A stretch of DNA of 64,000 nucleotides, from contig DATHKR010000099.1 in the NCBI GenBank assembly GCA_035489015.1, positions 1-64,000 of the forward strand. The letters run 5' to 3'. Positions 24,135 to 33,194 of the stretch are shown here, one piece after another (positions within the stretch are counted from its first letter, which is position 1; every line of letters begins with the position of its first letter). The DNA is from DATFRY01 sp035489015 (lineage in GTDB: Bacteria > Myxococcota_A > Polyangia > Haliangiales > Haliangiaceae). Made by a program: the position numbers and the translations under genes. Under the pieces are notes generated by a model. The model did no database searches, had not been told where the DNA came from, and saw nothing but the letters and a program-made list of their open reading frames with translations.

Positions 24135-25424
24135 CTACCAGTTCTCGATCGACGCGCGGAAGATCCCGGCCAGATCGTCGCCGGTGACCGCCGCCGGGGC
24201 GATGGCGAGGAGGCGCTGCTGGACCAGGGCGCCGCTGACGAGATCGGCGATGTCGGACTCGCCATACCCGACCGGGCCGAGGCCGGCCGGGATGGCGATG
24301 TCTCGCATGAGGGCGATGAGCGCGGCGGGCAGCTGATCGATCGGGCTCGCCGCGGTGACCGCGTGGCCCTCGCCGAGGAGGGCGGCGGCACGGAGGTGGC
24401 GGGCGGGGTCGGTGGGGAAGGTGAAGCGGAACGCGGCCGGCGCGGTCAGCGACACGGACTGGCCGTGGGGAACCATGGGCTCGTCGGTGGGATAGCCGGC
24501 TGGTCGATAGTCGCGGACCAGGCCGGCGATCGGATAGCCGCAGGCGTGGGGGATGTGGACGCCGGCGTTTCCGAAGCCCATGCCGGCGAAGGTCGCGGCG
24601 AGCATCATGTCGGAGCGGGCGGTGATGTCGTCGCCGGCGTGGACGGCGCGGCGGAAGCTTCGCGCGACCAGGGCGAGGGCCCGCTCGGCCCAGGTGTCGG
24701 AGACCGGGTTGGAGCCGTTGTAGGCCACTCGCGTGGTCGCGGTGTGGCGGGCGAAGGCGGTGTACGGGCGCGCGGTGTAGGACTCGAGCGCGTGGCAGAC
24801 GATGTCCATTCCGGCGCTGGCGGTGACCTCGGGCGGCAACGACAGGGTGACCGTCGGATCGACCACGGCGAGGGCCGGGCGCAGGGACGGGTGGCTGATG
24901 CCGGTCTTCACCCGCAGGCCCAGGATGTCGAGCACGCACACCGGCGTGCTCTCGGAGCCGGTCCCGGCGGTGGTCGGCACCGCGATGAGCGGGCGGGGCG
25001 GGTGGACCGGCGGACGGCCGGCCCCGACCGGCGCGTTGACGTAGTCCATGAGATCGCCGCCCGAGGTGACCAGGAGGTTCACCGCCTTGGCGGTGTCGAT
25101 GACCGAGCCGCCCCCGACCGCCACGAAGCCGTCCCAGGCGCCCTCGGCGGCCAGCTCGGCCGCCGCCCGGGCCGCCGCGCGCACGCTGGCGTCGGTCGGC
25201 TCGCACTGGACGCGGTCGTACATCGCGTGGCCGACGCCGGCGGCGGCCAGCGCGGCGCACACTCGATCGGGCAGGCCGGTGGCGGCGACGCGCGGGTCGG
25301 TCAGGACCAGGACCCGGCGGAGGCCGAGTCGCGCGGCGTCGTGGCCGATCTCGTCGACCGCGCCGGGGCCGAACTTGAGCGGCGCCGCGCTCCAGGTGAA
25401 GACGGTCTCGCCGGGCGCGGTCAC
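24135..25424 (-). CDS. Hydroxyacid-oxoacid transhydrogenase (iron-containing alcohol dehydrogenase family)
   Basis: This 429-residue protein resembles ADHFE1/HOT, which oxidises 4-hydroxybutyrate to succinate semialdehyde while reducing 2-oxoglutarate. Landmarks are the nucleotide-binding GGGSVIDTAKAVNLL, PTTAGTGSE, metal-ligand regions VVDP and CHALESYTARPY, HOT-type YNGSNPVSDTWA, and FAGMGFGNAGVHIPHACGYPI with metal-binding histidines. Length equals the family norm (about 420-465). It starts at GTG overlapping the thioesterase stop as GTGA, so the two are co-transcribed and may act in the same hydroxy/acyl metabolism. Other Fe-ADHs are the alternative, but the long YNGSNPVSD insert favours HOT. 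Confidence 0.88.
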   Translation of the reverse strand: MTAPGETVFTWSAAPLKFGPGAVDEIGHDAARLGLRRVLVLTDPRVAATGLPDRVCAALAAAGVGHAMYDRVQCEPTDASVRAAARAAAELAAEGAWDGFVAVGGGSVIDTAKAVNLLVTSGGDLMDYVNAPVGAGRPPVHPPRPLIAVPTTAGTGSESTPVCVLDILGLRVKTGISHPSLRPALAVVDPTVTLSLPPEVTASAGMDIVCHALESYTARPYTAFARHTATTRVAYNGSNPVSDTWAERALALVARSFRRAVHAGDDITARSDMMLAATFAGMGFGNAGVHIPHACGYPIAGLVRDYRPAGYPTDEPMVPHGQSVSLTAPAAFRFTFPTDPARHLRAAALLGEGHAVTAASPIDQLPAALIALMRDIAIPAGLGPVGYGESDIADLVSGALVQQRLLAIAPAAVTGDDLAGIFRASIENW

Positions 25425-25906
25425 GGCAGCCCCGCGTCGTCCACGCCGGCCGCGGCGAAGCGCCGCGCGGTCTCGTCGCGCACCGGCTCGAGCACCGCGC
25501 GCAGGGCGGGCGGGACGTCGATCGGCCGGCGTCCGGCCGCGTCGACGTAGACGTGCACGAACCGCCCGATCGCCGACGGGCTCTGCTCGTCGCCCCGGAA
25601 CACCGCGAGGCGGTAGGTGACGCTGGTCCGGCCCAGCCGCGCCACCGCCAGGCCGATGTGGAGCGCATCGGGGAACCCGACCGGGCCGAGGAACCGGCAC
25701 GCCGTCTCCGCCACCACGCCGATCGCCGGCAGCTCGCGGATGTCGCGACCGGCCGCCTCGATGAGCCACCCGTTCACCGCGGTGTCGAAGTAGGCGTAGT
25801 AGACGACGTTGTTGACGTGGCCGTAGTGGTCGTTGTCGTGCCAGCGGGTCTGCATCGGGCGCAGAACCGGGAACGCGGCGCGAGGGGGCAGGGTCGTCGT
25901 CGGCAC
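25421..25906 (-). CDS. Acyl-CoA thioesterase, 4HBT hotdog family
   Basis: This 161-residue single-hotdog protein has the 4-hydroxybenzoyl-CoA thioesterase signature MQTRWHDNDHYGHVNNVVYYAYFDTA, including the catalytic Asp region and HVNN. It is followed by ACRFLGPVGFPDALHIGLAV, which is typical of YbgC/FadM-like enzymes. It hydrolyses acyl-CoA esters in the cytosol; chain preference is not evident. GTG 25906 is chosen because GAGGT lies just upstream. It overlaps the transhydrogenase gene by four bases and is divergent from ndh across 186 bp in which I see no clear promoter. Confidence 0.88.
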   Translation of the reverse strand: MPTTTLPPRAAFPVLRPMQTRWHDNDHYGHVNNVVYYAYFDTAVNGWLIEAAGRDIRELPAIGVVAETACRFLGPVGFPDALHIGLAVARLGRTSVTYRLAVFRGDEQSPSAIGRFVHVYVDAAGRRPIDVPPALRAVLEPVRDETARRFAAAGVDDAGLP

Positions 25907-26092
25907 CGCGACCTCTACGCTGGGGGGCAGAAGGACGCTCCAACCTCGAGCGATGCCGAACAAACAGAGCAGGTTCCACCCGTCGCCACTGGATTCATGT
26001 CGACGCCCTCCGTGGGCGGCATCATACGCGAGCGGTGTCGACGCAGGAAGAACGAGGCGGCGGCCGACTTTGCGGCATCTCACACTTGGAGG

Positions 26093-27529
26093 ATGGAGAC
26101 GCGAGCACCAGAGCCGACGAGTGTTCCACGGCGCAACGGCGCGGCGGACCTGCCCCACGTGGTCATCATCGGCGCGGGCTTCGCCGGTCTGTACGCGGCC
26201 CGCGCGCTCCGGCGCGCACCGGTGCGCGTCACGATCCTCGATCGCCGCAATCACCACCTCTTCCAGCCGCTCCTCTATCAGGTGGCGACCGGCGCGCTCA
26301 ACGCGGCGGACATCGCCAACCCGATCCGGAGCGTGCTGCGCCGGCAGAAGAACGCGCGCGTGCTCCTGGCCGAGGCCATCCGGGTCGACAGCGCGGCGCG
26401 GCGGGTGGAGATCGACGGCGGCGCGATCGACTACGACTACTTGATCGTCGCCAGCGGTGCGACGCACTCCTACTTCGGCCACGCCGACTGGGAGCGGCTG
26501 GCGCCCGGCCTCAAGACGATCGACGACGCGCTCGACATCCGCCGGCGGGTCTTCTTCGCCTACGAGGTCGCCGAGCGCGAGCCGGATCCGGCGCTGCGCA
26601 CCGAGTGGCTGACCTTCGTCGTGGTCGGAGGCGGGCCGACCGGCGTCGAGCTGGCCGGCGCGCTGTCGGAGATCGCGCTGCACACGCTGCGCCGCGACTT
26701 CCGCTCGATCGATCCGACCATGTCGCGCGTGATCCTGATCGAGGGGCAGGACCGGGTGCTACCGCCGTACCCGGCCGCGCTGTCGGAGAAGGCGCGCGCG
26801 CAGCTGGTCAAGCTCGGCGTCGAGGTGCGGACCGGCGTGATGGTGACCGGCATCGACGAGCACGGCGTCGATCTGCGAGCAGCGGCGAGCCCGGCGAGCG
26901 CGGCGAGCGCGGCGACCGAGCGGATCCCGGCTCGCACCGTCCTTTGGGCTGCCGGCGTGGCCGCCTCGCCGCTCGCGCGCACCCTCGGGGCGCCGCTCGA
27001 CCGGGCCGGCCGGGTCCTGGTCGCGCCGGACCTCAGCTTGCCGGACCACCCGGAGGTGTTCGTGGTCGGCGACCTCGCCTCGGTCGGGCAGGGCGACGCG
27101 ATGGTGCCCGGGGTCGCGCCCGCCGCCATCCAGGAGGGGAACCACGCCGCCCGCCAGATCAGCCGCGCGGTCGCCGGGCAGTCGCGCGAGCCGTTCCACT
27201 ATCGCGACAAGGGCTCGCTCGCCACCATCGGTCGCGCCGCCGCGGTGGCCGACTTCGGCCGGGTGAAGCTGTCTGGATTTCTGGCCTGGCTGGCGTGGTG
27301 GGCCATCCACATCTTCTTCCTCATCGGCTTCCGCAGCCGCGTGCTGGTCATGTTCGGCTGGATCTGGTCCTACCTCACGTTTCAGCGCGGGGCCCGGCTC
27401 ATCACCGGCGAGGTCGGCTCCCTGGTCCGGGGAACGCCGTCGCACGAGGTCCCGCTGCCGCCGGCGCCGGTGCGCGACCGGGCGCCGCTGCCGCCGCCGA
27501 CGCCGGTCAAGAAGAGCGCGGGCGGCTGA
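26093..27529 (+). CDS. ndh: Type II NADH:quinone oxidoreductase
   Basis: The 478 residues carry two Rossmann motifs, FAD-binding VVIIGAGFAGLYAARAL (about 24-40) and NAD-binding VVVGGGPTGVELAGAL (about 180-195). They also have the NDH-2 stretch NHHLFQPLLYQVATGAL, VLWAAGV, a second FAD contact VFVVGDLA, and VAPAAIQEGNHAA. The C-terminal region (WWAIHIFFLIGFRSR onward) is the amphipathic membrane anchor. It passes electrons from NADH to the quinone pool without proton pumping. The chosen ATG directly follows GGAGG with no spacer, which is suboptimal, but no better in-frame start is nearby. A Pro-rich tail ends the protein. It is convergent with the next gene with three bases between stops. Confidence 0.94.
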   Translation: METRAPEPTSVPRRNGAADLPHVVIIGAGFAGLYAARALRRAPVRVTILDRRNHHLFQPLLYQVATGALNAADIANPIRSVLRRQKNARVLLAEAIRVDSAARRVEIDGGAIDYDYLIVASGATHSYFGHADWERLAPGLKTIDDALDIRRRVFFAYEVAEREPDPALRTEWLTFVVVGGGPTGVELAGALSEIALHTLRRDFRSIDPTMSRVILIEGQDRVLPPYPAALSEKARAQLVKLGVEVRTGVMVTGIDEHGVDLRAAASPASAASAATERIPARTVLWAAGVAASPLARTLGAPLDRAGRVLVAPDLSLPDHPEVFVVGDLASVGQGDAMVPGVAPAAIQEGNHAARQISRAVAGQSREPFHYRDKGSLATIGRAAAVADFGRVKLSGFLAWLAWWAIHIFFLIGFRSRVLVMFGWIWSYLTFQRGARLITGEVGSLVRGTPSHEVPLPPAPVRDRAPLPPPTPVKKSAGG

Positions 27530-27532
27530 GGC

Positions 27533-29104
27533 TCAGGTCAGCGCGATCTTCACGTTTCGCGCGCGCAGGTCGCGACCGACGAAGCTGGCGCCGCGCGGGC
27601 GCAGGCCGGCGAAGGTCACCTGGCCGTCGTCGAGCGCGCCGAGCTCGATCGACTCGATCTCGACGCCGAGGAGCTCGAGCGGCCCCGCGGCCAGGCGCGA
27701 TCCGCGGACCGTCGCGGTGGTGAGCTCGGTCGCCGCGGCGGTCCGGTTCGGCTCGTGGACCAGCCGGCCGCTCACGCGCAGCTGCCCGGCGCTGGCCCGG
27801 GCGATCGAGTCCGGCTTGCCGGGGGCGGGCGGGTCGACCGCGATGTCGATGTCGACCGCGTCGAAGCGCAGGCTGCGCACGGCCAGGCTGGACCGGTCGC
27901 CGCGGTCGCCGCCGCCGCGGACGGCCAGGCGCAGGCGCGGGATGGTGCGCAGGCGGACCAGCCGGCGGCGGGCCAGCTCGAGCTCTTCCGGGTCCAGATC
28001 CCAGACCACCAGCGGCTTCTCCAGCCCGGGGATGAGCGGGATGGCGCGCTCGATGACCAGCGTCTTGCCGCGCACCTCGACGTCGATGAAGGCGTCCTCG
28101 AAGTTGCTGAGGTCGCGCTCGAGCTCGCGATAGTTGATGAGGCCGCCCGAGATCGGCACGCGAAAGCGGTGGGTGCCCTCTCGCCGGCCGAGCAGCGGCA
28201 CGGAGATGTCGAGCGTCATGTCGACGCCGAGTCGACCGGTGATCCGGTCGAGGAAGCCGAAGTCGAACGGGGCGCGCGGCGGCCTGGCCGGCGCCGGCGG
28301 CAGCGCGGCGCCCGCGCCTCGGCCCTTGTCGGCACCACCTGAGAACAGCGCGACCACGTCGTCGACCGCGACCCGCAGCTCCGGCACCACCAGCTCCGGG
28401 ATCACGATCGCGCCGCCGCTGGTGCGCAGCCCGCCCGGCAGCTCGACTCGATCGATCTCGACGGTGAGGCCCGAGCCGGGCACCGCCACGCTCATGCCGC
28501 TCAGGCTCGCGGCCGCGGCGCCGACCAGGAGCTCGCCGCGCCCCCAGTCGACCCGCGAATGCTCGAGCGCCGCGCCGGACAGCCGGCACAGCACGCCGCC
28601 CAGCACCGCCTGCAGGTTGGCCAGCGCGACGTGGTCGGCCGCCGCGTGGCCGACTCGCTCCGGGGTGTGCTCGACGCGCAGTCGGGTGAGGTCGGCGTCG
28701 AGCGCGAGCTTGAGCCCACCCGGGAGGTCGATCGCGATCGCGTCCGCCTCGGCGCGCGCCGCCGACCCCCAGCCGGTGACCTCGCTCGCCTCCGAGGCGC
28801 GCGCGCCGCCGCGACCGTCCGGCCCGGCGCGCTCGATCCGCACCTCCGCGTCGAGCTCGATCGCCACCTGCGACAGCATCGCCGGGCTGGTGATCGACAG
28901 CCGGCCGCGCGCGGGCAGCGGCCACTCGAGCTCGGCCAGGGTCGCGGCGTCGACCCGCAGCGGCCGCACCGCCGCGCTGGATCCGCGCTCGAGCTCGCCG
29001 GTCACCCCGCGCAGGCCGGTCAGGCTCACCAGCCGGGCCTCGCCATCGCTCGACAGATCGATCTCGAGGCGGGCCGCGGCCGCGTCTTGCAGGTTGATCC
29101 GCAC
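27533..29104 (-). CDS. Conserved-looking hypothetical protein, possibly AsmA/translocation-type beta-helical
   Basis: This 523-residue protein has no signal peptide and a repetitive pattern of alternating hydrophobic strands (LRVDAATLAELEWPLPARGRLSI, VGAAAASLSGMSVAVPG, LRFDAVDIDIAV), in the style of AsmA-like or other lipid-transport bridge repeats. No catalytic residues are evident. About 35 Gly/Ala/Pro-rich residues near 255-290 divide two halves. A region ISGGLINYRELERDLSNFEDAFIDVEVRGKTL is the most conserved-looking stretch. The start is GTG with no clear ribosome binding site. It is 65 bp downstream of gloB on the same strand. Function not assigned. Confidence 0.65.
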   Translation of the reverse strand: MRINLQDAAAARLEIDLSSDGEARLVSLTGLRGVTGELERGSSAAVRPLRVDAATLAELEWPLPARGRLSITSPAMLSQVAIELDAEVRIERAGPDGRGGARASEASEVTGWGSAARAEADAIAIDLPGGLKLALDADLTRLRVEHTPERVGHAAADHVALANLQAVLGGVLCRLSGAALEHSRVDWGRGELLVGAAAASLSGMSVAVPGSGLTVEIDRVELPGGLRTSGGAIVIPELVVPELRVAVDDVVALFSGGADKGRGAGAALPPAPARPPRAPFDFGFLDRITGRLGVDMTLDISVPLLGRREGTHRFRVPISGGLINYRELERDLSNFEDAFIDVEVRGKTLVIERAIPLIPGLEKPLVVWDLDPEELELARRRLVRLRTIPRLRLAVRGGGDRGDRSSLAVRSLRFDAVDIDIAVDPPAPGKPDSIARASAGQLRVSGRLVHEPNRTAAATELTTATVRGSRLAAGPLELLGVEIESIELGALDDGQVTFAGLRPRGASFVGRDLRARNVKIALT

Positions 29105-29143
29105 GCCGCTGTCTGCCTACGCGCGAGCCGGCGCGCGATCGAT

Positions 29144-29179
29144 CGACGCGGTCAGAACTTGCGACGCGGTCAGAACTTG
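29144..29179. repeat. 18-bp tandem duplication across the gloB stop codon
   Basis: CGACGCGGTCAGAACTTG (plus strand) occurs twice in a row. The gloB TGA lies in the upstream copy, and the duplication gives a second in-frame TGA six codons later. The protein sequence of gloB is unaffected. Confidence 0.9.
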
Positions 29180-29892
29180 TCCTTCCACGCGCGCAGCTCG
29201 CCCAGCCGCTCGGCGGATCCGGCCCGCATGAACGGGTTGGTCGCCCGCTCCTCCGCCATCGTGAACGGCACGCTCGGCTGGCCGCGCTTGCGCAGCTCGG
29301 CCACGCGCGCGCGGCGCTCGCCGATCGCCGGGTTGTCCTTCTCCGCCTCGGCGGCAAAGGCCAGGTTCTTCTCGGTGTACTCGTGCCCGCAGTAGACCCG
29401 GGTCTCGTCGGGCAGCGCGGCCAGCTTGGCGAGCGAGGCGTGCATGTCGGCCGGGGTCCCCTCGAACAGGCGCCCGCAGCCGCCGCCGAAGAGGGTGTCG
29501 CCGGTGAAGACGGCGCCCGGATCGGCCATGTGAAAGCTGATGGCGCCGCTGGTGTGACCCGGGTTGTGGATGATCTGCGCGCTGGCCAGGCCGACCGAGA
29601 CCGAGTCTCCCTCGGCGAGGAAGTGAGTCTGCGCCGGCACGCGGCCGCGATCCGACTCGTGCGCGAGGACCTCGAGCCCGCGCACCACGGAGGCGAGCTC
29701 CTGGTTGCCGCCGGTGTGGTCGATGTGATGGTGGGTGTTCCAGATCGCGACCAGCTCGACGCCTTCCTGGCGGGCCGCCGCGATGACCGGTGCAGCCTCG
29801 GATGGATCCACCACGGCGGCGCGCCGGCTCGCCTCGCAGATGACGAGATACGCGTAGTTGTCGCTGAGGCAGGGGATGGCGACGATTTTCAT
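29170..29892 (-). CDS. gloB: Glyoxalase II (hydroxyacylglutathione hydrolase)
   Basis: This 240-residue metallo-beta-lactamase-fold enzyme has the binuclear metal motif THHHIDHTGGN (residues 53-63), NPGHTSGAISFH, FTGDTLFGGGCGRLFEGT and VYCGHEYTEKNLAFA. These are all the GloB substrate and metal signatures. It hydrolyses S-D-lactoylglutathione to D-lactate and glutathione in methylglyoxal detoxification. GGAG five bases before the ATG sets the start. The length matches the 250-residue norm. Upstream and divergent lies the DUF2007 membrane protein gene. Confidence 0.94.
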   Translation of the reverse strand: MKIVAIPCLSDNYAYLVICEASRRAAVVDPSEAAPVIAAARQEGVELVAIWNTHHHIDHTGGNQELASVVRGLEVLAHESDRGRVPAQTHFLAEGDSVSVGLASAQIIHNPGHTSGAISFHMADPGAVFTGDTLFGGGCGRLFEGTPADMHASLAKLAALPDETRVYCGHEYTEKNLAFAAEAEKDNPAIGERRARVAELRKRGQPSVPFTMAEERATNPFMRAGSAERLGELRAWKDKF

Positions 29893-30017
29893 GGCAACTC
29901 CGGCTCGCTGGTCCCGTGTGGGGTTTCGGGTTAGAACATAAACGCCAGGGCGCAGGCGGCGCCAAATGAAAATGCCAGCGCCGGACGGATCGCGCGCTGG
30001 CGGCGGAGCTCGACTCG

Positions 30018-30890
30018 ATGTCCGAAAGCTACGTCATCGTCCACCGGTCCTACGACCCGATCCAGGCCGAGCTCATTGGCGAGCTCCTGCGCGACGCGGG
30101 CGTCGGCGCGCGAGTGACCGGCACGCGCTCGGGCGCGATGATCGGCGTCGCGCAGAACATCCTCGAGGTTCACATCGCGGTGCCGGCGTCGCAAGCAGGC
30201 CAGGCGACCGATTTCCTCGAGGCCTATTTTTCGGACGAGGCGGTCGCCGACGCGATCGGCAGGGCGAAGCTCGAGGCCACCGACGGCGCTGACGCCGACG
30301 GCGACGATGACGCCGACGATGGCGCCGACGCCGACAATGGCGCCGACCACGCCGACGACGCCGATCCCGCCGACGACGACCGCGCCGACGGCGCCGGAAA
30401 GCGGGCCGCGATTCGCCCGCTGCTCGCCGCCGGCAGCGCCTTTCTCACCTTCGGGGTCGGTCATCTCTATGCGCGGCGTCCGGCCACCGCGATCGCCCTC
30501 CTGGTCGGCCAGCTGGTCGCCATGGGGCTCCTCTTCCTCGGCACCGGCTGGTACGAGTGGACCTTCGGGCTCACCGCTCTCGGCGCCATCGTCGCCTGCG
30601 ACCTGGTCGGCTCCATGGTGGCCGCGCGCGCGCACCGGCGCGGGGTCCGGCGAAGCCGGGCCTGGCAGGTCGGGCTGGGCACCGTCTACGTGGCCGGCTC
30701 GCTCGGCCTGGCCCAGCTGCTCGGCCCGCACCTGACCGACCCGACCGAGGGCGAGCCGACCGGCGGCTGGCGGCGCGTCCAGCACCAGAGCCCGCTGGAG
30801 CGGATCGATCGCCCGCTCGAGCATGATCCGTCGTTCCCGCCGCTGACCAGCGAGCATCCGGCCAACCCGTCGGCCCGGCATCGACCCTGA
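30018..30890 (+). CDS. DUF2007-domain membrane protein with Asp/Ala-rich linker
   Basis: The 290 residues have three parts. The N-terminal DUF2007-like domain (about 1-75) reads YVIVHRSYDPIQAELIGELLRDAGVGARV and resembles small putative signal-transducing proteins. A run of Asp/Ala/Gly repeats (about 88-128) acts as a flexible acidic linker. The C-terminal region has three or four membrane helices beginning LLAAGSAFLTFGVGHLYARRP, which resembles a TM2-like motif. Its role is unknown; the domain order suggests a cytosolic sensor tethered to the membrane. The low-complexity linker is encoded by GAC/GCC runs. Confidence 0.78.
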   Translation: MSESYVIVHRSYDPIQAELIGELLRDAGVGARVTGTRSGAMIGVAQNILEVHIAVPASQAGQATDFLEAYFSDEAVADAIGRAKLEATDGADADGDDDADDGADADNGADHADDADPADDDRADGAGKRAAIRPLLAAGSAFLTFGVGHLYARRPATAIALLVGQLVAMGLLFLGTGWYEWTFGLTALGAIVACDLVGSMVAARAHRRGVRRSRAWQVGLGTVYVAGSLGLAQLLGPHLTDPTEGEPTGGWRRVQHQSPLERIDRPLEHDPSFPPLTSEHPANPSARHRP

Positions 30891-30930
30891 TCGCGTCCAG
30901 CCGTTCCACGTCAGCTCCGCGGAGCAGCCC

Positions 30931-31968
30931 ATGCGAGTGATGAAAGCGGTCGTCCTCCGCCGCCACGGCGATCCGGACGTGCTCGAGTCGGCCGAGCTGC
31001 CCGTGCCCGAGCCGGGGCCGGGCCAGGTGCGCGTGGCGGTGCGCGCGGTGGCGGTCAATCACCTCGATCTATGGGTGCGGCGGGGCGGCCCGGCGTTCCA
31101 CCTGGAGTACCCGCACCGGCTCGGCTCCGACATCGCGGGCGTGGTGCACGCGCTCGGCGCCGGCGTGGACGATCTCGAGGTCGGCTCGCGCGCGGTGGTC
31201 AACCCGGGGCTGTCGTGCGGTGTGTGCCGCGAGTGCCTGCTCGGCCGCGACAACCTGTGCCCGCGGTACGGCATCCTCGGCGAGACCCGGTCGGGCGGCT
31301 ACGGCCAGTTCATCGTGGTGCCGCGCCAGAACATCGCGCCGTTCCCGGGCGACCTGTCGTTTCCGGACGCGGCCTCCTCGCTCCTCACCTTCCTGACCGC
31401 CTGGCAGATGCTGGTCGGCAAGGCGCGGGTCCGCCCGGGCGAGACCGTGCTGGTCCAGGGCGCCGGCAGCGGCGTGGGCGTCGCGGCGGTGCAGATCGCG
31501 CGGCTCCACGGCGCCCGGGTCATCGCCACCGCCGGCACCGACGCCAAGCTGGAGCGCCTGCGCGAGCTCGGCGCCGACGAGGTCATCAACTATCAAAAGG
31601 CCGACTTCGTGGCCGAGGTGAAGGGCTTGACCGACCGGCGCGGCGCCGACGTGGTCATCGAGCACGTGGGCGGCGACACCTTCACCGCCAGCATCAGGGC
31701 CACCGCCACCGGCGGGCGCCTGGTCACCTGCGGCGCCACCGCGGGGCCGAAACCGGAGATCGACCTGCGCCACGTCTTCTTCCGTCAGATCGCGATCCTC
31801 GGCTCGACCATGGGCTCCAAGGGCGACCTGCTCGAGGTGCTGGTCCACCTGGCGGCCGGCCGGCTGCGCCCGGTGGTCGACCGGGTGCTTCCGCTGGCCG
31901 AGGCGGCCGAGGCCCACCGGGTGCTCGAGGCGCGGGCGGCGTTCGGGAAGATCGTCCTCGAGCCCTGA
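30931..31968 (+). CDS. Zinc-binding MDR dehydrogenase (quinone oxidoreductase-like)
   Basis: This 345-residue medium-chain dehydrogenase has the N-terminal GroES-like half with NHLDLWVR and the structural zinc cluster CGVCRECLLGRDNLC. GGYGQFIVVP and the Rossmann half with VLVQGAGSGVGVAAVQIA follow, then GADEVINYQ and RLVTCGATAG. It reduces or oxidises carbonyl or enone substrates with NADP(H); the substrate is not indicated. GGAG six bases before the ATG supports the start at 30931. No operon partner is obvious; a PrrA-type regulator follows 50 bp downstream. Confidence 0.9.
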   Translation: MRVMKAVVLRRHGDPDVLESAELPVPEPGPGQVRVAVRAVAVNHLDLWVRRGGPAFHLEYPHRLGSDIAGVVHALGAGVDDLEVGSRAVVNPGLSCGVCRECLLGRDNLCPRYGILGETRSGGYGQFIVVPRQNIAPFPGDLSFPDAASSLLTFLTAWQMLVGKARVRPGETVLVQGAGSGVGVAAVQIARLHGARVIATAGTDAKLERLRELGADEVINYQKADFVAEVKGLTDRRGADVVIEHVGGDTFTASIRATATGGRLVTCGATAGPKPEIDLRHVFFRQIAILGSTMGSKGDLLEVLVHLAAGRLRPVVDRVLPLAEAAEAHRVLEARAAFGKIVLEP

Positions 31969-32018
31969 AACGCAGCGGCGCGCGAGACGCGGCGATCATC
32001 CGTCCGACATCCCCGGCG

Positions 32019-32582
32019 ATGAACTTCGCAATCGGGAACGGAAGCTGCCGGCGCGTCCTGGTCGTGGATGACGATCCGCTGATCCAGCGGGTGAGCCGGC
32101 TCACCCTGGAACGGGCCGGCTTCGAGGTGGTGGTGGCCAGCTCTCTGGCCGGCGCCATCGCTCAGCTCGAGGCGGGGGCGCTCGACGCGGCCCTCCTCGA
32201 CTACTTCCTCGGCGTGGACGAGTGCGGGTGCGATCTCATCGCGCCGCTGCGCGCTCGCCACCCCGCGATCCGGGTCGTGGTCATGAGCGGGCTGGGCGCG
32301 CTCGCCGAGCTGATCGGCCATGCCCACGCGGCCGGCGCCGATCTGGTCGTGTCCAAGGCCCAGGTCGACTGGGTGGGGTGGGCCGGAGGGACGCCGGCCT
32401 CCCCCGCGCCGCCGCTGCGAGCCACGGTCGACCTGAACGCTCTCAGGTATCAGGTCATCCACGGCGCCTTCCTGGTCCACCGGCGGAACGTCTCGCATAC
32501 CGCCCGGGCACTCGGGATCAAGCGAACCAGCTTGCAGCGGATCCTGCGCCGCTCACCGCTGCCTGCGCTCGAGGAGGACTGA
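32019..32582 (+). CDS. PrrA/RegA/ActR-type response regulator
   Basis: The 187 residues form a receiver domain (acidic pocket VVDDDP at 16-20, phospho-acceptor Asp61 in LLDYFLG, VMSGLG, conserved Lys in VVSKAQ) joined to a C-terminal Fis-type helix-turn-helix (NVSHTARALGIKRTSLQRILRR), as in RegA/PrrA/ActR redox regulators. The linker carries a Gly/Ala/Pro-rich insert (WAGGTPASPAPPL). No histidine kinase is adjacent, so it is an orphan here. The start ATG lies 50 bp after the dehydrogenase stop without a strong ribosome binding site. Confidence 0.88.
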   Translation: MNFAIGNGSCRRVLVVDDDPLIQRVSRLTLERAGFEVVVASSLAGAIAQLEAGALDAALLDYFLGVDECGCDLIAPLRARHPAIRVVVMSGLGALAELIGHAHAAGADLVVSKAQVDWVGWAGGTPASPAPPLRATVDLNALRYQVIHGAFLVHRRNVSHTARALGIKRTSLQRILRRSPLPALEED

Positions 32583-32728
32583 CCTCCAGCGACGGTCCCG
32601 AGCATCGTCCACGGCGCGTGTCGAGCCACTCCGCGGCCGATATGGGGCACCTTTTTTCGAGAGCCGGGCAATTGGAGGGCGCCAGGGCGGCGCCCGGGAG
32701 TTAGCCTGGTTGGACGGGGGTTTGAACC

Positions 32729-33193
32729 ATGGAGCGGATCCAGCGCACAATTGGAGAGGTCCTCGGCGACCACACCTGGCCCGAGCTGTCGCCGACCGCC
32801 AGCGTGCAAGCTGCCGTCGACGCGATGGCCCGCGAGGGCACGGACTGCGTCCTGGTGATCGAGGACGGCAAGGTCGTGGGGGTGTTCACCGCGCGCGACT
32901 TTCTCAACCGGGTGGTCGGCGACAATCGCCTGCCAGCCGAGGTGAACCTGGGCCAGGTCATGACCCGCGACCCGGTCATCCTTCGCCGGGATCACTGCAT
33001 CACCTACGCGATCAACTGCATGGCGACCCGCAACATCCGCAACGTCCCGGTCGTGGACGACGAGGGCCGCGCGGTCGGGCTGCTCCGCATCTGGGATGTG
33101 GTCGCCCACCTGTCGGAGCTGTTCGAGGAGATCGCGGCGCTGCCGCCGCTCAGCCCGCACGACGATATGTGGGTCGACCTGGGAGGGGGCTGA
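32729..33193 (+). CDS. CBS-domain pair protein (first of two)
   Basis: This 154-residue protein consists of two CBS motifs forming one Bateman module: VQAAVDAMAREGTDCVLVIEDGKVVGVFTARDFLNRV and CITYAINCMATRNIRNVPVVDDEGRAVGLLRIWDVV. Such modules bind adenine nucleotides and regulate partner proteins. No effector domain is fused. A hairpin GGGCGCC/GGCGCCC lies at 32677-32695 upstream. Two bases downstream starts a second CBS-pair gene, so the two probably work together. Confidence 0.88.
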   Translation: MERIQRTIGEVLGDHTWPELSPTASVQAAVDAMAREGTDCVLVIEDGKVVGVFTARDFLNRVVGDNRLPAEVNLGQVMTRDPVILRRDHCITYAINCMATRNIRNVPVVDDEGRAVGLLRIWDVVAHLSELFEEIAALPPLSPHDDMWVDLGGG

Positions 33194-33194
33194 C

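Noticed and set aside
24135..25668. Alternative minus frame over the transhydrogenase (Arg-rich)
   Set aside because: The metal-binding and nucleotide-binding motifs lie in the chosen frame only.
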